Part shown: piece by piece, positions 34,947-43,310 of the stretch
How the letters are laid out: every line of letters begins with the position of its first letter
Numbering within the stretch: the stretch's first letter is position 1
Assembly (NCBI RefSeq): GCF_003390845.1
Contig: NZ_QMEK01000003.1
Location: 413,930-477,929, forward strand
Direction of reading: 5' to 3'
Source of the DNA: Tropicimonas sp. IMCC34043
Lineage (GTDB): Bacteria; Pseudomonadota; Alphaproteobacteria; Rhodobacterales; Rhodobacteraceae
DNA length: 64,000 bases
The notes under the pieces: model-generated
Seen by the model: the letters and a program-made list of their open reading frames with translations, nothing else
Told to the model about the DNA's origin: nothing
The model's database searches: none
Translations under genes and position numbers: made by a program

Positions 34947-35921
34947 ATGCTCAAGACTGTCACTGCAACTCTTCTTGCCACCGTGGCCATGGCCAGCGCC
35001 GCCGCCGCTTGCGAGATCACGCTGAAGGCGTCCGATACGCACCCCGACGGCTATCCGACCGTCGAAGGCGTCCGCGCCATGGGCAAGATCCTCGAGGAAA
35101 AGACCGACGGACGGATCTGCATCGAGATGTTCAGTTCGGCCCAGCTGGGCGAGGAAAAGGACACGATCGAACAGACCCAGTTCGGCGTGATCGACATCAA
35201 CCGCGTCTCGATCGGCCCGTTCAACAACATCATCCCCGAAACCCAGGTGTTTTCGCTGCCCTATATCTTCCGTTCGGTCAGCCACGAGCACAACGTGCTC
35301 GACGGTCCGATCGGCGAGGAAATGCTGGCCACGTTCTCTGACCACGACCTGGTTGGCCTTGCCTTCTACGACTCGGGCTCGCGCAGCTTCTACAACAGCC
35401 AGCATCCGATCACGAAGGTCGAGGACCTGCAGGGCATGAAGTTCCGCGTCATGCAGTCGGACGTGTTCGTCGACATGGTCGGCGCGCTCGGTGCCAACGC
35501 GACGCCGATGCCTTATGGCGAGGTCTATTCCTCGATCCAGACCGGGGTCATCGACGGGGCCGAGAACAACTGGCCGTCCTATGACACCTCGGGCCACTAC
35601 GAGGTCGCCAAGTACTACACGCTCGATCAGCACCTGATGGTGCCCGAAGTCGTGGTGATGTCGAAGATCTCGTTCGACAAGCTGTCGCCCGAAGACCAGC
35701 AGGCGGTCCGCGAAGCGGCTGCCGAGTCGGTTCCGATCGAGCGCGAGCTCTGGGCGGCTCAGGAGAGGGCCTCGGAAGAAAAGATCCGCGCCTCGGGCGC
35801 CGAGATCGTGACCGAGATCGACAAGACCCCGTTCATCGAAGCGATGGCACCGGTCTATCAGAAATACGTCACCGACGCCGAGCTGCAGAGCCTCGTCGAA
35901 CGTATCCAGGCGACCGAATGA
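34947..35921 (+). CDS. TRAP transporter substrate-binding protein (DctP family)
   Basis: A 324-residue periplasmic binding protein with a signal peptide (residues 1-20, ending ASAAAA). It carries the conserved carboxylate-clamp Arg region in [17 protein letters not shown] and the TRAP-P signature [20 protein letters not shown]. The long helix near the C-terminus ([20 protein letters not shown]) is typical. Arg-based recognition of a carboxylate fits the uronate gene context, so glucuronate or galacturonate is the probable ligand; the exact one is not readable. A perfect 11-bp hairpin lies in the 63-base gap before the small permease gene. An AGGGAGG ribosome site precedes the ATG. Confidence 0.93.
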   Translation: MLKTVTATLLATVAMASAAAACEITLKASDTHPDGYPTVEGVRAMGKILEEKTDGRICIEMFSSAQLGEEKDTIEQTQFGVIDINRVSIGPFNNIIPETQVFSLPYIFRSVSHEHNVLDGPIGEEMLATFSDHDLVGLAFYDSGSRSFYNSQHPITKVEDLQGMKFRVMQSDVFVDMVGALGANATPMPYGEVYSSIQTGVIDGAENNWPSYDTSGHYEVAKYYTLDQHLMVPEVVVMSKISFDKLSPEDQQAVREAAAESVPIERELWAAQERASEEKIRASGAEIVTEIDKTPFIEAMAPVYQKYVTDAELQSLVERIQATE

Positions 35922-35935
35922 TTTGATCCCCAACA

Positions 35936-35964
35936 CCCCGTGGCGGCCGTGCGCCGCCACGGGG
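35936..35964 (+). repeat. 11-bp hairpin between TRAP binding-protein and permease genes
   Basis: CCCCGTGGCGG (35936-35946) and CCGCCACGGGG (35954-35964) form a perfect 11-bp stem with a 7-base loop. It is inside the operon, after dctP-like stop and before the GGAGG of the next gene. There is no T-run, so it is better seen as an mRNA stabiliser or attenuator that lets the binding protein be made in excess over the membrane subunits. Confidence 0.75.
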
Positions 35965-35984
35965 CCCAGTTTCCGGAGGCGCAA

Positions 35985-36536
35985 GTGCAGGAAACGATGA
36001 AGTCCGTGGCGTGGGTCACGGGATGGATCGGGCGTATCGCGCTCTATCTGTCCGGTGCGGCACTTGTGACGATGACCGCGATGATCGCGGCCCAGGTATT
36101 CTGGCGTTACGTCCTGAACAGCAGCATCGTCTGGACCGAGCCGGGCTCGGTCATGGTGATGGGCTGGTTCATCTTCCTCGGCGCTGCCGTCGGGGTGCGC
36201 GAAGGCTATCACCTGTCGTTCGACGTCATGCTGATGGTGCTTCCCAACAAGGCCAAGCTGGTCCTCTATTCGATTTCGGATGTGGTTGTGATCGCCTTCG
36301 GCGCCGGCATGATGTTCTACGGCGGCCAGCTTGTCGCCAAGACCTCCGGAAACGTCATCCCCTCGCTCGGCATCTCGGGTGCCTTCGATTTCATACCCGT
36401 GGTCGCCGGCGGCTTCCTGCTGGTGATCTTCTCGCTCGAACGCCTGTTCCGCCGCGCCGCCGGCCTGCCGACTGCCCGGTTCGGCGAGGTTATGCCCGAC
36501 GAGGACCGCGACACCGCCTCGGAAGGAGCCGCGTGA
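35985..36536 (+). CDS. TRAP transporter small permease (DctQ family)
   Basis: A 183-residue inner-membrane protein with four hydrophobic segments, the DctQ pattern. Helix 1 is at GRIALYLSGAALVTMTAMI. Helix 2 follows QVFWRYVLNSSIVWTEPGSV, a conserved DctQ motif with the Trp-Arg-Tyr-Val and Glu residues. Helices 3 and 4 are near residues 95-115 and 140-160. The start is set at the GTG 35985, five bases after GGAGG; the ATG four codons later is also in frame. The stop overlaps the large permease ATG by one base. Confidence 0.92.
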   Translation: MQETMKSVAWVTGWIGRIALYLSGAALVTMTAMIAAQVFWRYVLNSSIVWTEPGSVMVMGWFIFLGAAVGVREGYHLSFDVMLMVLPNKAKLVLYSISDVVVIAFGAGMMFYGGQLVAKTSGNVIPSLGISGAFDFIPVVAGGFLLVIFSLERLFRRAAGLPTARFGEVMPDEDRDTASEGAA

Positions 36537-37816
36537 TGGAATACTGGATACTGTTCGGAACCTTCGTGTTCCTGCTGCTGATCGGCACGCCGATTGCCTT
36601 CTGCCTTGGCGTCGCAAGCTTTGCCACCGTCACCTATCTGGGGCTGCCGCCGGTGGTGGTGTTCCAGCGCCTGAACTCGGGTGTCTCGGTCTTCGCGCTC
36701 ATGGCGATCCCGTTCTTCATCTATGCCGGCGAGATCATGGTCCGCGGCGACATCGCCCGAAGGCTCGTGGGGCTGGCGGGGTCCCTTGTCGGGCACTTCC
36801 AGGGCGGGCTCGGCCAGGTCAACGTGCTGACTTCGGTCATGTTCGGCGGCATCTCGGGCTCGGCGGCGGCCGATACCTCGGCTGTCGGCGGGATCATGAT
36901 CAAGCAGATGGAGGCGCGCGGCTATGGCACCGACTATGCCGTCGCGATCACCGTCACCGCCTCGATCATCGCGCTGATGCTGCCGCCCTCGCACAACCTG
37001 ATCATCTATTCGATCTCGTCGGGCGGCAAGCTGTCGATTGCCGATCTGTTCACCGCCGGGATCATTCCGGGGCTGGTGCTGGCCGGGTCGCTGATGGTCG
37101 CCGCCCGTATCATGGCCAAGCGGCGCAACTATCCGACCGAGCAGTTTCCGGGCTGGTCCATGGTCGCCCGGCTCTTCATCGAGGCGGTGCCGGGACTGAT
37201 CCTGATTGCCATCATCTTCGGCGGCGTCCGCTCGGGCATCTTCACCGCGTCCGAATCCTCGTGCATCGCGGTGGTCTACGCGCTTCTGGTGACGCTGTTT
37301 GCCTATCGAACGCTGAGCTGGAAGGATTTCACCGAAGCGACGATGGGTGCGGTGCGCACCACCGCAATGGTGTTGCTGGTGATCGGCTGCGCGGCAAGCT
37401 TCGGCTGGCTGCTGGCCTATCTCAGGGTCCCGACCGCAATCGTGATCTTCATGCAGGGCATCTCGGACAATCCGATCGTCATCCTGCTGCTGATCAACAT
37501 CGCGCTGCTGGTCCTTGGCACCTTCATGGACATGTCGCCGCTGATCGTCATCACGACGCCGATCTTCCTGCCCGTCGCGCTGGCCTTCGGGGTCGATCCG
37601 ATCCACTTCGGCATCATCCTGATCCTGAACCTTGGCATCGGGCTTTGTACGCCACCGGTTGGGACGGTGCTGTTCGTCGGATGCGCGGTCGGCAAGATAT
37701 CGATCTGGGAAGTCATGAAATCGATCTTCCCGTTCTATGGGGCGGCGCTCTTCACGCTGATGCTGGTCACCTTCATCCCGGCGCTGTCGCTGTGGCTGCC
37801 GTCCGTCCTTCGCTGA
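36536..37816 (+). CDS. TRAP transporter large permease (DctM family)
   Basis: A 426-residue polytopic permease with about twelve hydrophobic segments. Conserved DctM signatures are FFIYAGEIMVRGDIARRLV, MFGGISGSAAADTSAVGGI, LMLPPSHNLIIYSI and LGIGLCTPPVGTVLFVG. The last two are the sodium-coupled substrate loops. Length is normal. It starts one base inside the preceding stop codon. Together with the DctP- and DctQ-like proteins it forms a full Na+-driven uptake system probably for hexuronates. Confidence 0.94.
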   Translation: MEYWILFGTFVFLLLIGTPIAFCLGVASFATVTYLGLPPVVVFQRLNSGVSVFALMAIPFFIYAGEIMVRGDIARRLVGLAGSLVGHFQGGLGQVNVLTSVMFGGISGSAAADTSAVGGIMIKQMEARGYGTDYAVAITVTASIIALMLPPSHNLIIYSISSGGKLSIADLFTAGIIPGLVLAGSLMVAARIMAKRRNYPTEQFPGWSMVARLFIEAVPGLILIAIIFGGVRSGIFTASESSCIAVVYALLVTLFAYRTLSWKDFTEATMGAVRTTAMVLLVIGCAASFGWLLAYLRVPTAIVIFMQGISDNPIVILLLINIALLVLGTFMDMSPLIVITTPIFLPVALAFGVDPIHFGIILILNLGIGLCTPPVGTVLFVGCAVGKISIWEVMKSIFPFYGAALFTLMLVTFIPALSLWLPSVLR

Positions 37817-37826
37817 GGTGACTTCA

Positions 37827-38138
37827 ATGTTGCAGAGCTTTCCCACCGTCGCCACAGGGGCCGGCGTCACCCGCCAGGTGCTGGCAGAGGCGCCCGAGCT
37901 GATGGTTGTCGCGTTCACCTTCGAGGCAGGGGGCGAGGGCAGCCTGCACAGCCATCCACACGTGCAGTCGACCTATGTCAGATCCGGCCGTTTCCGGTTT
38001 ACGCTTGGCGAGGACAGCTTCGAGGTCGGCCCGGGGGACAGCTTTGTCATCCCCTCGGGCGCGACCCACGGCTGCGTCTGCCTGGACGCCGGGCAGTTGG
38101 TCGACTGTTTCACACCGCGCCGGGACGACTTTCTCTGA
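37827..38138 (+). CDS. kdgF: KdgF-like cupin
   Basis: A 103-residue single-domain cupin. It has two metal-binding motifs: GEGSLHSHPHVQSTYVRSG (His-x-His and Gln) and GDSFVIPSGATHGCVC (His). KdgF proteins catalyse ring opening of 4,5-unsaturated galacturonate or mannuronate to the linear ketouronate, the first step after polysaccharide lyase action. The size, motif order and position immediately before kduI and kduD support KdgF rather than a generic cupin. The ATG at 37827 follows GAGGTGA; a GTG nine bases earlier is in frame. Ten bases after the TRAP permease stop. Confidence 0.88.
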   Translation: MLQSFPTVATGAGVTRQVLAEAPELMVVAFTFEAGGEGSLHSHPHVQSTYVRSGRFRFTLGEDSFEVGPGDSFVIPSGATHGCVCLDAGQLVDCFTPRRDDFL

Positions 38139-38171
38139 CCCGGCGTAGCTTCAATTCCAAGGATACCTATC

Positions 38172-38996
38172 GTGCTGACCGTTGAAACCCGCCACGCCAT
38201 CCATCCCGATCACGCCAAGGGCATGGACACTGCCGAACTGCGCAGTCACTTCGTCGGAGAGGGCCTGTTCCGCGATGGTGAGATCCGGCTGATCTATACC
38301 CACTATGACCGCTTCACCCTCGGCGGGGCTGTCCCGGCCGGAGCCGAGCTGACGCTCGACAAGGTCGAAGAGACCAAGACCGCGACCTTCCTCGAGCGCC
38401 GCGAGATGGCAATCGTCAACATCGGCGAGACGGGCAGCGTTTCGGCGGCAGGCGAAACCTATCCGATGGACAAGGGCGACGTTCTGTACCTTGGCAAGGG
38501 ATCAGGCGCGGTGACCTTCGCCGGAAACGGGCGGTTCTATATCGTCTCGGCGCCGGCCCACAAGGAGCTGCCGGCAAAGCTGATCACCCTTGCCGATGCC
38601 AAGAAGGTGCAGATGGGGTCGGTCGAAACCTCGAACAAGCGCACGATCTATCAGTTCGTCCATCCGCTGGTGATGGAAAGCTGCCAGCTGGTGCTGGGCT
38701 ATACCCGTCTCGAAGACGGCTCGGTCTGGAACACCATGCCGCCGCATGTCCATGACCGCCGGATGGAGGCCTATCTCTATTTCGGCATGGCGCCCACATC
38801 CCGCGTCATGCACCTGATGGGCGAACCGACCGAAACCCGGCATCTGTTCATCGGCAACGAAGAGGCCGCGATCTCGCCGACCTGGTCGGTCCACGCGGGT
38901 GCGGGCATCGGCGACTATACCTTCATCTGGGCAATGGCCGGCGACAACGTCGACTACACCGACATGGAATTCATTCAACCGGAGGACCTGCGATGA
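38172..38996 (+). CDS. kduI: 5-dehydro-4-deoxy-D-glucuronate isomerase
   Basis: A 274-residue cytosolic enzyme of the KduI family that isomerises 5-keto-4-deoxyuronate to 2,5-diketo-3-deoxygluconate. The N-terminal HAIHPDHAKGMDTAELRSHF and the metal site in WNTMPPHVHDRRMEAYLYFGM (His-x-His and Glu) are diagnostic. ISPTWSVHAGAGIGDYTFIW carries the third His. Full normal length. Translation starts at a GTG (38172). The stop overlaps the kduD ATG by four bases. Located in the operon between kdgF and kduD, in pathway order. Confidence 0.95.
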   Translation: MLTVETRHAIHPDHAKGMDTAELRSHFVGEGLFRDGEIRLIYTHYDRFTLGGAVPAGAELTLDKVEETKTATFLERREMAIVNIGETGSVSAAGETYPMDKGDVLYLGKGSGAVTFAGNGRFYIVSAPAHKELPAKLITLADAKKVQMGSVETSNKRTIYQFVHPLVMESCQLVLGYTRLEDGSVWNTMPPHVHDRRMEAYLYFGMAPTSRVMHLMGEPTETRHLFIGNEEAAISPTWSVHAGAGIGDYTFIWAMAGDNVDYTDMEFIQPEDLR

Positions 38997-39724
38997 TCTC
39001 GTTTTCCCTCGAGGGCAAGACGGCGCTGGTGACCGGCGCCAACACCGGGATCGGTCAGGGCATTGCCGTCGGCCTGAACGAGGCCGGCGCGCATGTGATC
39101 TGCGCCGGGGTCTCGCCGGCCAGTGACACGCTCGCAAAGCTCAATGACGGCGAAGAGCTTCGCGCCGATCTGATCGCCGATCCGAAGGCGCTGGTAAAGG
39201 TCTTCGCCGAACGCCAGATCGACATCCTGGTCAACAATGCCGGGATCATCCGCCGCGCCGATACCGTCGACTTCTCGGAAGCCGACTGGGACGACGTGAT
39301 GACGATCAACCTCAAGGCCGTGTTCATGAACTGCCAGGCCTTTGCCAAGGCGGCGATCACCGCCGGCCGGCCCGGCAAGATCATCAACATCGCCTCGATG
39401 CTCAGCTTTCAGGGCGGGATCCGGGTGCCTTCGTACACGGCCTCGAAAAGCGGTGTGGCGGGGATTACCAAGCTGATGGCCAACGAATGGGCCGCCAAGG
39501 GGATCAACGTCAACGCCATCGCCCCGGGCTATATCGCAACCGACAACACCGCCGCGCTGCGCGCCGACGCCGACCGCAGTGCCGAAATTCTCGGCCGCAT
39601 CCCGGCCGGCCGCTGGGGCACGCCCGAGGACATCGCAGGCATCGCCGTCTTCCTCGCCGCACCGGCATCCGACTATGTCAATGGCGCAATCTACAACGTT
39701 GATGGAGGCTGGCTTGCACGCTGA
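38993..39724 (+). CDS. kduD: 2-dehydro-3-deoxy-D-gluconate 5-dehydrogenase (KduD)
   Basis: A 243-residue classical SDR that reduces 2,5-diketo-3-deoxygluconate to 2-keto-3-deoxygluconate. It has NAD(P)-binding TGANTGIGQGIAVGLNEAGA, NNAGIIRRADTVDFSEADWD typical of KduD, INIASMLSFQGGIRVPSYTA for the catalytic Ser and Tyr, with Lys in ASKSG. The KduD-specific IRVPSYTASKSGV is intact. It starts inside the kduI stop codon (ATGA) and ends inside the next gene, so is tightly coupled. Assignment is reinforced by position next to kduI. Confidence 0.95.
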   Translation: MISFSLEGKTALVTGANTGIGQGIAVGLNEAGAHVICAGVSPASDTLAKLNDGEELRADLIADPKALVKVFAERQIDILVNNAGIIRRADTVDFSEADWDDVMTINLKAVFMNCQAFAKAAITAGRPGKIINIASMLSFQGGIRVPSYTASKSGVAGITKLMANEWAAKGINVNAIAPGYIATDNTAALRADADRSAEILGRIPAGRWGTPEDIAGIAVFLAAPASDYVNGAIYNVDGGWLAR

Positions 39725-41138
39725 GCGTCTGACTGCCGCAATAACAAACCGCCCCGGGGTCGGCATTGTCCACCTCGGGCTTGGCGCCTTCTTCCGTGCC
39801 TTCGGGGTGCCCTGGATCGCCGAGGCGATGCGGGCCTCAGGCGGCGATTGGGGGGTTCTCGGGGTCTCGTTGCGCTCGCCCACGGTGCGCAATGCGCTGC
39901 AACCCCAGGGATTTGCCTATACCGCGGTCGAGCTTGGCCCCGATGGCGAAACGCCGGTCGTCGTTGACACTATCGAGACGATGCTGGTCGCGACCGAAGA
40001 TCCCGATGCGCTGGTTGCGGCAATGGCCGATCCGGCGGTCAAGATCGTCTCGCTGACCGTGACCGAGAAGGGATACTGCCACAACCCGGCGACCGGGCGG
40101 CTCGACCTCGATCATGCCGACATCCGGATCGACCTGAGCGGCGAGGTGCCGAAATCGGCGCCGGGCTTCATCGTCCGGGCCCTGCAGGCGCGCAAGGCCG
40201 CGGGGCGAGCGCCCTTCACGGTGCTCAGCTGTGACAACCTGCCGAACAACGGCCGGCTGACCCGCGGCGTGATCCTCGATCTTGCGCGCGAGGTCGACCC
40301 GGGACTCGCCGACTGGATCGAAGCCGAAGGCCGGTTCCCCTCGACCATGGTCGACCGCATCGTGCCGGCGACCAAGCCCGAGGATATCGCCCGGGTCGAG
40401 GAACTGACCGGCTATCACGACGCCGCGCCGGTGATGCACGAACCCTTCCGGCAATGGGTGATCGAGGACGATTTCGTGGGTGGCGAACGCCCCGACCTGG
40501 GCGCTGTCGGCGTGCAGATGGTCGCGGACGTGACGCCCTTCGAACACATGAAGCTGCGGATGCTGAACGGCACCCATTCGTCGCTGGCCTATCTGGGCTA
40601 TCTTGCAGGCTACGAGACCATTTCCCAGGTTGCGGCCGATCCGGTGTTCGAAGGCTTCGTCAAGCGGCTGTGGCAGGACGAGATCATCCCCGCGGTCGCG
40701 GCGCCGCCGGGCGTGTCGCTGTCGACCTATGCCGGCGAACTGTTCACCCGCTATTGCAACCCGGCGATCCGGCACCGCACCTGGCAGATTGCCATGGACG
40801 GCAGCCAGAAGCTGCCGCAGCGAATTCTGTCAACGCTGGAGGACAATCTGGCGGCTGGTCGGCAGTGCCCGGGGCTGATGCTCGCGGTGGCGGCATGGAT
40901 GCGCTACGTCGGCGGGATCGACGAGAAGGGCGCGCCGATCGACGTGCAGGACCCGCTTGCCGAGACCCTGCGCGAGGCATCGGACAGCGCCAGAGGCGCC
41001 GACAAGGCTCGCGCGATCCTGATGGTGCGCGAGGTGTTCCGGCCCGAACTGGCCGAGGCGCTGATGCCGGGCGTGACGGCGGCCTACGAGCGCCTGCTGG
41101 CGGTCGGTGCCCGCAAGGCGGTGGAGGAACTGCAATGA
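39714..41138 (+). CDS. uxuB: Mannitol dehydrogenase family oxidoreductase (fructuronate reductase-like)
   Basis: A roughly 474-residue NAD-dependent long-chain polyol dehydrogenase. The N-terminal nucleotide site is GVGIVHLGLGAFFRAF; the central VTEKGYC and CDNLPNNGRL and the C-terminal KLRMLNGTHSSLAYLGYLAG with the catalytic Lys are family hallmarks. In this context it should reduce D-fructuronate to D-mannonate. Because uxaA is present but no separate tagaturonate reductase is, it may also reduce tagaturonate; inference. I chose the TTG at 39714, which has GGAGG six bases upstream; the ATG at 39702 lacks a ribosome site. It overlaps kduD by 11 bases and uxuA by four. Confidence 0.88.
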   Translation: MHAERLTAAITNRPGVGIVHLGLGAFFRAFGVPWIAEAMRASGGDWGVLGVSLRSPTVRNALQPQGFAYTAVELGPDGETPVVVDTIETMLVATEDPDALVAAMADPAVKIVSLTVTEKGYCHNPATGRLDLDHADIRIDLSGEVPKSAPGFIVRALQARKAAGRAPFTVLSCDNLPNNGRLTRGVILDLAREVDPGLADWIEAEGRFPSTMVDRIVPATKPEDIARVEELTGYHDAAPVMHEPFRQWVIEDDFVGGERPDLGAVGVQMVADVTPFEHMKLRMLNGTHSSLAYLGYLAGYETISQVAADPVFEGFVKRLWQDEIIPAVAAPPGVSLSTYAGELFTRYCNPAIRHRTWQIAMDGSQKLPQRILSTLEDNLAAGRQCPGLMLAVAAWMRYVGGIDEKGAPIDVQDPLAETLREASDSARGADKARAILMVREVFRPELAEALMPGVTAAYERLLAVGARKAVEELQ

Positions 41139-42322
41139 AGGAAAGCTGGCGCTGGTACGGGCCCTTCGACAATATCGCGCTCTGGGAGGTCGCCCAGACC
41201 GGTGCTTCGGGTATCGTGACCGCCCTGCACGAAGTCCCCTATGGCGAGGTCTGGACGCGCGAGGCGATCGCAGCCCGCAAGGCCGAGATTGCGGCGGCCG
41301 GGCTCGACTGGGTAATGGTCGAAAGCCTGCCGGTGCATGAGCGCATCAAGCGCGGCGACGGCGATCTGAGCGGGCTTTTCGCCAACTACCGGCAGTCGAT
41401 GGCCAATCTGGCGGCCGAAGGCGTGACCGGCATCTGCTATAACTTCATGCCGCTGATCGACTGGACGCGCACCGACCTGAAGGCACCTGCCAAAAGCGGC
41501 GGCACCTGCCTGCGCTTCGACGCCGCCCGCATGGCGGCCTTCGAGCTGCACATGCTGGGCCGGGCCGAGGCCGAGGCGGATTATCCGGCCGAGGTCGTGG
41601 TGCGCGCAGGGCAATGGCATGCCGCCTCGACCGAGGCCGATCGCGCGGCGCTTTTGTCTGCCATCATGTCGGGCCTGCCGGGCGCCTTCGAGCGCTATGA
41701 CATCGAGGGGCTGCGCGAGGCGCTGACGCTCTATCATGGGGTCGGGGCCGAAGAGTTGCGCGGCAACTACAAGCGGTTCCTCGAAGAGGTCGTGCCGGCG
41801 GCCGAGGATCTGGGGGTGCGGCTTTGCGTTCATCCCGACGACCCGCCGCGCGACATCCTGGGTCTGCCGCGCGTCGTCTCGGACGCCGAGGACATCGCCT
41901 GGGTTCTCGGGGTCGTCGAGTCGCCCGCCAATGGCCTGACGCTGTGCTCGGGCTCGCTCGGGGCCAATCCGGCCAACGACCTGCCAGCCATCGCCCGCCG
42001 CTTTGCCGACCGCATCCATTTCGCGCACCTTCGCAACGTTGCCAAGGAACCCGACGGTTCGTTCGAGGAAGCGCCGCATCTCGATGGCGACACCGACATG
42101 GTTGACCTCGTCCGCGCGCTGGTCGAGGAAGAGGCGCGGCGGCGCAGTGCCGGTCGTGCCGACGCCGAGATCGTCATGCGGCCCGATCATGGCCACGAGC
42201 TGCTGGCCGATTCCGAGCGAAACAACCCGCCCGGATATCCGCTGATCGGCCGGTTGCGGGGGCTGGCAGAGCTGCGCGGGGTGGCCCGGGCGCTTTCGGC
42301 GCCCTATGCCATGGCGGTCTAG
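41135..42322 (+). CDS. uxuA: Mannonate dehydratase
   Basis: A 395-residue TIM-barrel enzyme that dehydrates D-mannonate to 2-keto-3-deoxygluconate using a divalent metal. It begins MKESWRWYGPFDNIALWEV; the WRWYGP pattern is typical. Later RLCVHPDDPPRDILGLPRVV, LCSGSLGANPANDL and IVMRPDHGHELL hold metal-binding Cys, His and Asp residues. Family length is about 390-400. It begins in the stop of the upstream reductase gene (ATGA) and ends 16 bases before kdgK. The longer frame visible upstream is a shadow of the reductase gene. Confidence 0.95.
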   Translation: MKESWRWYGPFDNIALWEVAQTGASGIVTALHEVPYGEVWTREAIAARKAEIAAAGLDWVMVESLPVHERIKRGDGDLSGLFANYRQSMANLAAEGVTGICYNFMPLIDWTRTDLKAPAKSGGTCLRFDAARMAAFELHMLGRAEAEADYPAEVVVRAGQWHAASTEADRAALLSAIMSGLPGAFERYDIEGLREALTLYHGVGAEELRGNYKRFLEEVVPAAEDLGVRLCVHPDDPPRDILGLPRVVSDAEDIAWVLGVVESPANGLTLCSGSLGANPANDLPAIARRFADRIHFAHLRNVAKEPDGSFEEAPHLDGDTDMVDLVRALVEEEARRRSAGRADAEIVMRPDHGHELLADSERNNPPGYPLIGRLRGLAELRGVARALSAPYAMAV

Positions 42323-42338
42323 AACGGAAGGAACGTCC

Positions 42339-43268
42339 ATGCTGAGAAAGATCGCCTGCGTCGGCGAGGCCATGGTCGAGTTGCGGCTCGACGCTGGCGG
42401 TCAGAGCGCGCAGATCGGCTTTGCCGGGGACACGCTCAATACCGCAATCTATCTGCGCCGCGGCCTGCCCGAGGGCTTTGACGTGCAGTTCGTCTCGGCC
42501 GTGGGGCTCGACGCCTTCTCGGAGCGGATGCTGGCGGCGGTTGCGGCCGAAGGCGTCGGCACCGAGCACATCGCGCAGCATCCTTCGCGCACGGTCGGCC
42601 TCTATGCCATCAGCACCGATGCGGCGGGCGAACGCAGCTTTGCCTACTGGCGCGACAATTCGGCGGCGCGGACGCTGTTTTCGGACCCCGAGGGGCCGGA
42701 GTTCGCCGCGCTGGCCGGCCACGACTTGGTCTATTACTCGGCAATCACGCTGGCGATCCTCGCACCCGAGGCACGGTCGCGGTTCATGGACTGGATCGCG
42801 GGCTTTCGCGCCGCTGGCGGGCAGGTCGCGTTTGATTCGAACTATCGCCCGCGGCTCTGGCCCGATCGCGCAACCGCGCAGACGGCGGTCGCCGCGGCCT
42901 GGCGTGCCTGCGATGTGGCCTTCCCCTCGGTCGACGACGAGATCGCGCTGTTCGGCGATCAAAGTGCCGAAGACGTTCTGGCACGGATCGAGGGCTATGG
43001 CCCGACCTGCGGGGCGTTGAAGCGCGGCGGCGAAGGCCCGCTTCCCATCGGCAGCCGGCTGGATGCGTTGCCGGACTTCCCGAGGGTCGAACGGGTCATC
43101 GACACGACCGCGGCCGGCGACAGTTTCGTGGCCGGGTTCCTGTCGGTCCATGCCCGGGGCGGATCGCTTGCCGACGCGCTCAGGGCAGGGCACGACTATG
43201 CCGCCTGCGTCATCACCCATCCGGGCGCCATCGTGCCCAAGGACATCTGGGGCGACGGCCCGGCCTGA
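42339..43268 (+). CDS. kdgK: 2-dehydro-3-deoxygluconokinase (PfkB family)
   Basis: A 309-residue sugar kinase phosphorylating 2-keto-3-deoxygluconate to KDPG. It shows the PfkB N-terminal CVGEAMVELRLDAG, substrate side FAGDTLNTAIYLRRGL and the ATP/anion-hole motif DTTAAGDSFVAGFL with the catalytic Asp. Start at ATG 42339 with GGAAGGAAC upstream. It is the final gene of the uronate operon. The following step, KDPG aldolase (eda), is not present in the window and must come from elsewhere. Convergent with the flavoprotein gene. Confidence 0.94.
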   Translation: MLRKIACVGEAMVELRLDAGGQSAQIGFAGDTLNTAIYLRRGLPEGFDVQFVSAVGLDAFSERMLAAVAAEGVGTEHIAQHPSRTVGLYAISTDAAGERSFAYWRDNSAARTLFSDPEGPEFAALAGHDLVYYSAITLAILAPEARSRFMDWIAGFRAAGGQVAFDSNYRPRLWPDRATAQTAVAAAWRACDVAFPSVDDEIALFGDQSAEDVLARIEGYGPTCGALKRGGEGPLPIGSRLDALPDFPRVERVIDTTAAGDSFVAGFLSVHARGGSLADALRAGHDYAACVITHPGAIVPKDIWGDGPA

Positions 43269-43310
43269 GTATCTGCGAACGGGCCGCCGCGCGCGGCAAG
43301 GCCCGTCGCT

